Below, in pieces: positions 7,310 through 11,146 of a DNA stretch of 11,146 bases (the first letter of the stretch is position 1; every line of letters starts with the position of its first letter). The stretch lies in NCBI GenBank assembly GCA_003448025.1, contig DLXL01000639.1:7786-18931 (forward strand). Direction: 5' to 3'. Both the position numbers and the translations under genes were made by a program. The notes beneath the pieces are model-generated. The model had not been told where the DNA came from, did no database searches, and saw only the letters and a program-made list of their open reading frames with translations. Source of the stretch: Saprospirales bacterium (GTDB taxonomy: Bacteria; Bacteroidota; Bacteroidia; Chitinophagales; Saprospiraceae).

Positions 7310-7492
7310 TCGGGCCGCAAAAGTACGAATTTAGCGCGGATTTTACCGGAATACCTCAAACATCTCTCCACACGAATCTTTTTTCCGAACTTTGTGTCCG
7401 GAGGGCAGTTTGGCAGGAATTTGGCTGTAAAAACAGTGCCCCTCTTTTCATCATCATCCTGCCGCCCAGCGGCAATCCTGAAACTGATTTAC
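7310..7492. other. Leader region upstream of the PorP/SprF-like gene
   Basis: These 183 nt lie between the palindromic element and the chosen ATG of the PorP/SprF-like gene. On the plus strand GAACTTTG (7387-7394) matches the TAnnTTTG -7 pattern at all but the first fixed base, but has no clear -33 partner; it is only a weak promoter candidate. The long in-frame extension back to 7265 is not thought to be translated. Confidence 0.35.
7318..7325 (-). promoter_or_regulatory. Candidate Bacteroidota promoter -7 element TACTTTTG facing prfC
   Basis: On the minus strand TACTTTTG, followed by CGGCC, is a close match to the TAnnTTTG consensus. The -33 partner is weak: a TTTG occurs at 7360-7357, too far away at 31 nt. 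It lies just outside the right end of the palindromic element and about 400 nt from prfC. Without that element it would stand about 50 nt from the prfC start, a normal distance. Confidence 0.4.
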
Positions 7493-8473
7493 ATGAGGCC
7501 TCTACACCTCTTAGGCTGTTTATTTTGGGTAATCGGGCGCCTGGCAGCGCAACAGGATCCCACCCTGACAACCTACCATTTCAATGCCCTGATGTTCAAT
7601 CCGGCTTACGCCGGCAGTCACGAGCATCTTACCTTAAACCTTACACACCGCCACCAATGGCTTGGGTTTGAAGATGCACCTGTTACCCAGGTGTTCAGCG
7701 GACATATGCCGCTCAAGAATGATAGGGTAGGGCTGGGCCTTACCCTGCTCAACGACCAAGCAGGACCGGGAGGCGTAACCGATCTCTCGGGCGCTTATGC
7801 CTACCGTCTGAAGCTGGGCGCACAGGAACAGTTCAAGCTGTCGCTGGGACTTCAGGCCGGTATCGCCAATTGGAGGAGTCGCCTGAGCAGCGTAAAAGTG
7901 GAAGACACCGACGATCCCTCCTTCGCCCAAAATCTGTCGCGCTGGCTGCCCAATTTCGGCGCAGGCGCTTATTTGTACGGCAAACAATTTTACGCCGGAC
8001 TCGGCATTCCACGCCTGCTGGAATACGATCTGAGCAGCAGCACTGGCAACGAAGGCCAAATCCAGGCCAAAAACCTGCGCCACTGGTACCTCACCGCCGG
8101 CGCTGCTCTGCCGCTGCAGGGTCAACAACTGGGCTTTCGCCCCAACCTGCTGCTGCAACACGCCGGGCTCCTGAGCTCAAACGGCCCGCTTCGCGCCGGA
8201 GCGCCTGCATCCCTGAACCTGGGTGCTTCCTTTCTTTTTCGGCAACTTTTTTGGGCCGGAGCAACCTACCGCACCGCATTGGCCCGAAATTCATCGCACG
8301 ACTCCGCCAATATGTGGGTGTCCTGGTCCTTGCGAAATGGCCTGCGTTTCGGGGCCGCCTACGATATCACCCTGAGCAAGCTGCGCAATGCCAGCAATAA
8401 TTCCTTCGAGATCATGCTGGGGTACGAATTCGACGTAAAAGTGAAACAAGTGGTCTCCCCCAGGTATTTTTAG
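7493..8473 (+). CDS. PorP/SprF-family type IX secretion system membrane protein
   Basis: The 326-residue product is probably an outer-membrane beta-barrel. Members of the PorP/SprF family work in T9SS export, PorP in the core apparatus and SprF in secretion of the SprB adhesin. The start at 7493 (MRPLHLLGCLFWVIGRLAA then QQD) gives a clean signal peptide cut after residue 19. The family's N-terminal signature follows: QQDPTLTTYHFNALMFNPAYAG (residues 20-41, with FNPAYAG diagnostic), HRHQWLGFEDAPVTQ, and GLGLTLLNDQAGPGG. The rest alternates in a way that suits beta strands and ends in YEFDVKVKQ. An upstream ATG at 7265 would add 76 residues without family character and run into the palindromic element, so it is rejected. 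The PorE-like gene starts 14 nt after the TAG, so the two are probably cotranscribed. Many Bacteroidota carry several PorP/SprF paralogues; this one cannot be assigned to the core role from sequence alone. Confidence 0.92.
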   Translation: MRPLHLLGCLFWVIGRLAAQQDPTLTTYHFNALMFNPAYAGSHEHLTLNLTHRHQWLGFEDAPVTQVFSGHMPLKNDRVGLGLTLLNDQAGPGGVTDLSGAYAYRLKLGAQEQFKLSLGLQAGIANWRSRLSSVKVEDTDDPSFAQNLSRWLPNFGAGAYLYGKQFYAGLGIPRLLEYDLSSSTGNEGQIQAKNLRHWYLTAGAALPLQGQQLGFRPNLLLQHAGLLSSNGPLRAGAPASLNLGASFLFRQLFWAGATYRTALARNSSHDSANMWVSWSLRNGLRFGAAYDITLSKLRNASNNSFEIMLGYEFDVKVKQVVSPRYF

Positions 8474-8487
8474 TCGCTTTTCAACCA

Positions 8488-10875
8488 ATGAAAAAAACGC
8501 TGATATGTTTGTTGCTGCTGCTTCCATTGGGCATGAGTGCGCAATCACCGCTCATGCGCCGGGCTTTGCAGGCCATGGACCAACTGGATTACCAAAGCGC
8601 CATTGAACAATTCTTGCTGGTACTCGAAAAGGAAGACAACGCCGATGCTAAAGTGAACCTGGCTGAATGTTACCGCAAGATCAATAATACCGAAAAAGCC
8701 GAATACTGGTATGGTCAGTTGGTGCGCATGCCTTACCCAAAATCGGTGTACAAACTGTACTACGGCATGATGCTGCAGGCCAACGGGAAATGTGAACAAG
8801 CCCGCAGCTGGTTTCAGCAATACGCCACTGAAGTTCCGGATGATGCACGTGGTAAACACCTGGCAGCTGCCTGTGAACGAGAGACGGAACTGCGCAACAA
8901 GAATCTGGAGGTGTACCAGGTCTATCCACTGCCCATTAACACGAAATACGACGATTTTGGCCCCAGTATCATAGGTAACCAACTGGTGTTTGCCAGCGAT
9001 CGCGATCTGGGGGGCGCCGTTAAACGCACTTCCCTGTGGACGGGTAATCCGTTTTCTGATCTCTACGCTGCCCCGCTGAAACCCGATCAGCCTGGCATGC
9101 TGGCGGCTGCCTCAGCCGAAGGATTCTCTTCAGAAATCAATACCGGTTTTAACGAAGCCGCCGCCTGCTTGTCGCCCGATGGGCAAATATTGTTCTTTAC
9201 CCGCAATAATTACCTCGAAGGCAACACCAGCCGCGGCAACGAAGGCCTGGTAAAACTCAATCTGTTCAGCGCCCGCCGTAATGCCCAGGGCGGCTGGTCG
9301 GACATCGCCCGTCTGCCCTTCAATACGCCGGATTTCAACACCGCACACCCCTGTATGAGTCCGGACGGTAATCGCCTCTATTTCAGCAGCAACCGACCGG
9401 GTGGATTCGGTGGTATGGACATTTATTACAGCGAATGGAACAACGGCGCCTGGGAAACCGCCCTGAATCTCGGCCCCACTGTCAATACCGAAGGGAACGA
9501 GATCTTCCCTTTCACAGACGGCAATGGCCGACTCTATTTCAGCAGTAATGGTCATCTCGGACTGGGTGGACTTGACCTGTATTACTGCACCCCCAAAGGA
9601 GAAGGCGACTGGAATGTGCCGGTGAACCTCGGCGCACCGCTCAACTCCAACCGCGACGATTTCGGCATTTGGTTTGGCGGCGACCACACCTGGGGCTTTT
9701 TCTCTTCCAACCGCGAGGACGGCGCCGGTGGCGATGATATTTACACCTTCAGTCGTCATGCCGCTACCCTGGAGGTCTATGTGTTTGATAGCCAAACCAA
9801 TAAGCCCGTCAGCGGCGCTACTGTACTGAATTCTATAACCGGCTTCAGTATCATCACCAGTACCGACGGTATTGCCGCCTTTGATATGCGCCAGGAAGAA
9901 TGTGCCGATTTCTCCACGGCCAAAAAAGGTTACGACATGGCTCTGGCTAATGGCTGTGCAGCCCGGGAAAACGGACAAACTACCCGGCTGGAAATTGGCT
10001 TGAACAAAACCAGCAGTTTCAGCGTGCAGGGGATGGTGTTCGATATGCGCGACGGCTTTCCCGCACTGGGCGCCCGCGTAACACTGAGCAATGACTGCGG
10101 TAAAGCCGCCCCGCAACCGCTGCTGACAGGGCCCGACGGACGTTTTAAATTCAGGCTGGATAAAAACTGCTGCTATACCATTAAAGCGGAATCCGAAGGC
10201 TTCATCACCGCCGTGGCAGAGGGTATTTGTACCAAAAGCCAAACCCTGAATGCTGTTCAGCGCGTTAACCTCAACCTCGAGCCTTACCGCGACCGCGAAG
10301 GATTCATTGTAGACATTCCGCAGCGAGGCAGCCAGGCGGCCGGGCCCCGGTACAACCTCCAGCCCGGCCTGTATGAAACCCCCGACGGCTACCCGGCCAC
10401 CCTGGATCTGGGCGATGGGATTACCGTGAAGGACGGCGTATTATACGACAATGGTGCGCCAAGCAAACCCCGGGAAAGCGATTGGGCGCGCAGCCAGGAC
10501 GGCTTTTTGGTGAATTTGTATTACGATCTCAACGACGTACACCCCAATGAAGCCTCCATGCCAGAGCTGTACAAACTGCTGAAAACCCTGGTACAAAACC
10601 CGGAAATGGCCGTAGAAATTGCCTCCCACACCGATGCCCGCGGCTCGGACGATTACAACCTCCTGCTATCCCAGCAACGCGCAGAATCAGTAGTTAACTG
10701 GCTGGTGGCTCAGGGCATTTCCCGCAGTCGCCTTACTCCACAGGGCTATGGCGAAACCCGCCTGGTCAATGACTGCGGCAACGGGATGGACTGTACCGAG
10801 GAAGAGCACCAGCTGAATCGGCGCACAGAGTTCAGGATCAAACGCAGGTTAGGGGAGAAGACACCTAAAAGATAG
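8488..10875 (+). CDS. PorE-like OmpA-family protein (TPR, PD40 propeller, regulatory-like and OmpA domains)
   Basis: The 795-residue exported protein has the domain order described for PorE of the type IX secretion system, which is thought to anchor the machine to peptidoglycan. The signal peptide spans residues 1-18 (cut before Q19). TPR-like helices occupy about 24-135. PD40/WD40-like blades cover about 150-425, with LSPDGQILFF (228-237), MSPDGNRLYFSSNRPGGFGG (290-309), YFSSNGHLGLGGLDLYY (350-366) and FFSSNREDGAGGDDIYTF. Two carboxypeptidase-regulatory-like beta domains lie at about 428-503 and 512-597. A C-terminal OmpA/MotB domain covers about 675-787, with EIASHTDARGSDDYNLLLSQ (710-729), RAESV and NRRTEF, the peptidoglycan-binding signature. 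There is no lipobox cysteine, so unlike lipoprotein PorE it is probably soluble in the periplasm or held by partners. It sits 14 nt after the PorP/SprF-like gene, a common pairing. It could be an accessory paralogue rather than the core PorE. Confidence 0.9.
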   Translation: MKKTLICLLLLLPLGMSAQSPLMRRALQAMDQLDYQSAIEQFLLVLEKEDNADAKVNLAECYRKINNTEKAEYWYGQLVRMPYPKSVYKLYYGMMLQANGKCEQARSWFQQYATEVPDDARGKHLAAACERETELRNKNLEVYQVYPLPINTKYDDFGPSIIGNQLVFASDRDLGGAVKRTSLWTGNPFSDLYAAPLKPDQPGMLAAASAEGFSSEINTGFNEAAACLSPDGQILFFTRNNYLEGNTSRGNEGLVKLNLFSARRNAQGGWSDIARLPFNTPDFNTAHPCMSPDGNRLYFSSNRPGGFGGMDIYYSEWNNGAWETALNLGPTVNTEGNEIFPFTDGNGRLYFSSNGHLGLGGLDLYYCTPKGEGDWNVPVNLGAPLNSNRDDFGIWFGGDHTWGFFSSNREDGAGGDDIYTFSRHAATLEVYVFDSQTNKPVSGATVLNSITGFSIITSTDGIAAFDMRQEECADFSTAKKGYDMALANGCAARENGQTTRLEIGLNKTSSFSVQGMVFDMRDGFPALGARVTLSNDCGKAAPQPLLTGPDGRFKFRLDKNCCYTIKAESEGFITAVAEGICTKSQTLNAVQRVNLNLEPYRDREGFIVDIPQRGSQAAGPRYNLQPGLYETPDGYPATLDLGDGITVKDGVLYDNGAPSKPRESDWARSQDGFLVNLYYDLNDVHPNEASMPELYKLLKTLVQNPEMAVEIASHTDARGSDDYNLLLSQQRAESVVNWLVAQGISRSRLTPQGYGETRLVNDCGNGMDCTEEEHQLNRRTEFRIKRRLGEKTPKR

Positions 10876-10876
10876 G

Positions 10877-11146
10877 TTACAACGGCCAATATTCCGGCAA
10901 TCCCAGTTCCTCCGCTATCTGCCGCGTGGGTTTAAAGGACCAGATGAATGCCAGCACAAGCCGGCCGTCCTCGCGAAAGTCTATGAAATAATCTTCGTGC
11001 AGTTTCTCTGCCTTTTTAAGCAGCATTTGCACGCGTTTCACCAGATAAGGCGCCAGCGTATCGCTTCTGCGGTCCGGAAACTTCCGGATCATGGCTTCAT
11101 GGAGCCGGATGGAATCCGCCAGCATAAACAGCGCCAGGATCACCTC
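10877..11146 (-). CDS. Conserved-looking protein of unknown function, 5'-incomplete
   Basis: An open frame enters from the right edge and ends at TAA (10879-10877), leaving 89 visible residues. The only potential start near the edge is GTG at 11143, with GAG before it, so the true start probably lies outside the window. The visible part is rich in charged residues and looks helical and cytoplasmic (KRVQMLLKKAEKLHEDYFID), then reads FREDGRLVLAFIWSFKPTRQ and ends in LGLPEYWPL. I do not recognise it. Its base and codon use resemble the neighbouring T9SS genes. It is convergent with the PorE-like gene, with a single nucleotide between the two stop codons and no room for a separate terminator. Confidence 0.65.
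   Translation of the reverse strand, partial: EVILALFMLADSIRLHEAMIRKFPDRRSDTLAPYLVKRVQMLLKKAEKLHEDYFIDFREDGRLVLAFIWSFKPTRQIAEELGLPEYWPL

Noticed and set aside
7265..7492. Upstream extension of the PorP/SprF-like gene by 76 codons
   Set aside because: The extension begins within the right arm of the palindrome, has no family similarity, and would bury the clean signal peptide that starts at 7493.
9130..10242. Open frame of 370 codons on the minus strand inside the PorE-like gene
   Set aside because: The plus-strand gene has clear PD40 and OmpA motifs across the region. The antisense product has no recognisable domain and is a by-product of the codon bias. The minus-strand frames at 7634-8161 and 8545-8982 are rejected for the same reason.

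Overview
The window looks like chromosomal DNA from a member of the Bacteroidota, most likely Saprospiria-like (inference). The reasons are a type IX secretion (T9SS) type A C-terminal sorting domain on a giant secreted protein, a PorP/SprF-family outer membrane protein next to a PorE-like OmpA-family protein, TAnnTTTG-type -7 promoter elements, and starts without clear Shine-Dalgarno sequences. No tRNA, rRNA, CRISPR array, transposase or phage gene is visible.

Layout from left to right. (1) At 1-203 (-) is the 5' end of a gene for a small exported protein of unknown function, cut by the window edge. (2) At 292-328 (-) is a strong intrinsic terminator, which ends the transcript of the giant gene at 351-5018 (-). 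That gene encodes a 1,555-residue exported protein made of a signal peptide, 15 cysteine-rich repeats of about 91-95 residues and a T9SS sorting domain. The first and last repeats are a distinct, mutually similar 'cap' form; the 13 internal repeats each carry six cysteines and fall into two interleaved subclasses. I do not recognise the repeat as a named family. (3) A 316-nt gap (5019-5334) holds a weak terminator for the next gene and an imperfect hairpin, but no convincing gene. (4) prfC (5335-6918, -) encodes peptide chain release factor 3, complete and with all GTPase motifs. (5) A 574-nt divergent intergenic region (6919-7492) is dominated by a nested palindromic element of about 350 nt (6960-7309) centred near 7133. 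It resembles a MITE or REP/BIME-type element and seems to lie between a Bacteroidota-type promoter and prfC. (6) A two-gene operon follows on the + strand: a PorP/SprF-family protein (7493-8473) and a PorE-like protein with TPR, PD40 propeller, regulatory-like and OmpA domains (8488-10875). (7) A convergent, 5'-incomplete gene of unknown function (10877-11146, -) stops one nucleotide from the end of the PorE-like gene.

How the genes may work together. The giant protein carries the address tag for T9SS export and anchoring. The PorP/SprF-PorE-like pair belongs to families that form the outer-membrane and peptidoglycan-linked parts of T9SS. A link between this pair and this cargo is plausible but rests only on family knowledge and on a separation of about 2.5 kb, with prfC in between. 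prfC is a housekeeping translation gene and probably unrelated to the secretion genes.
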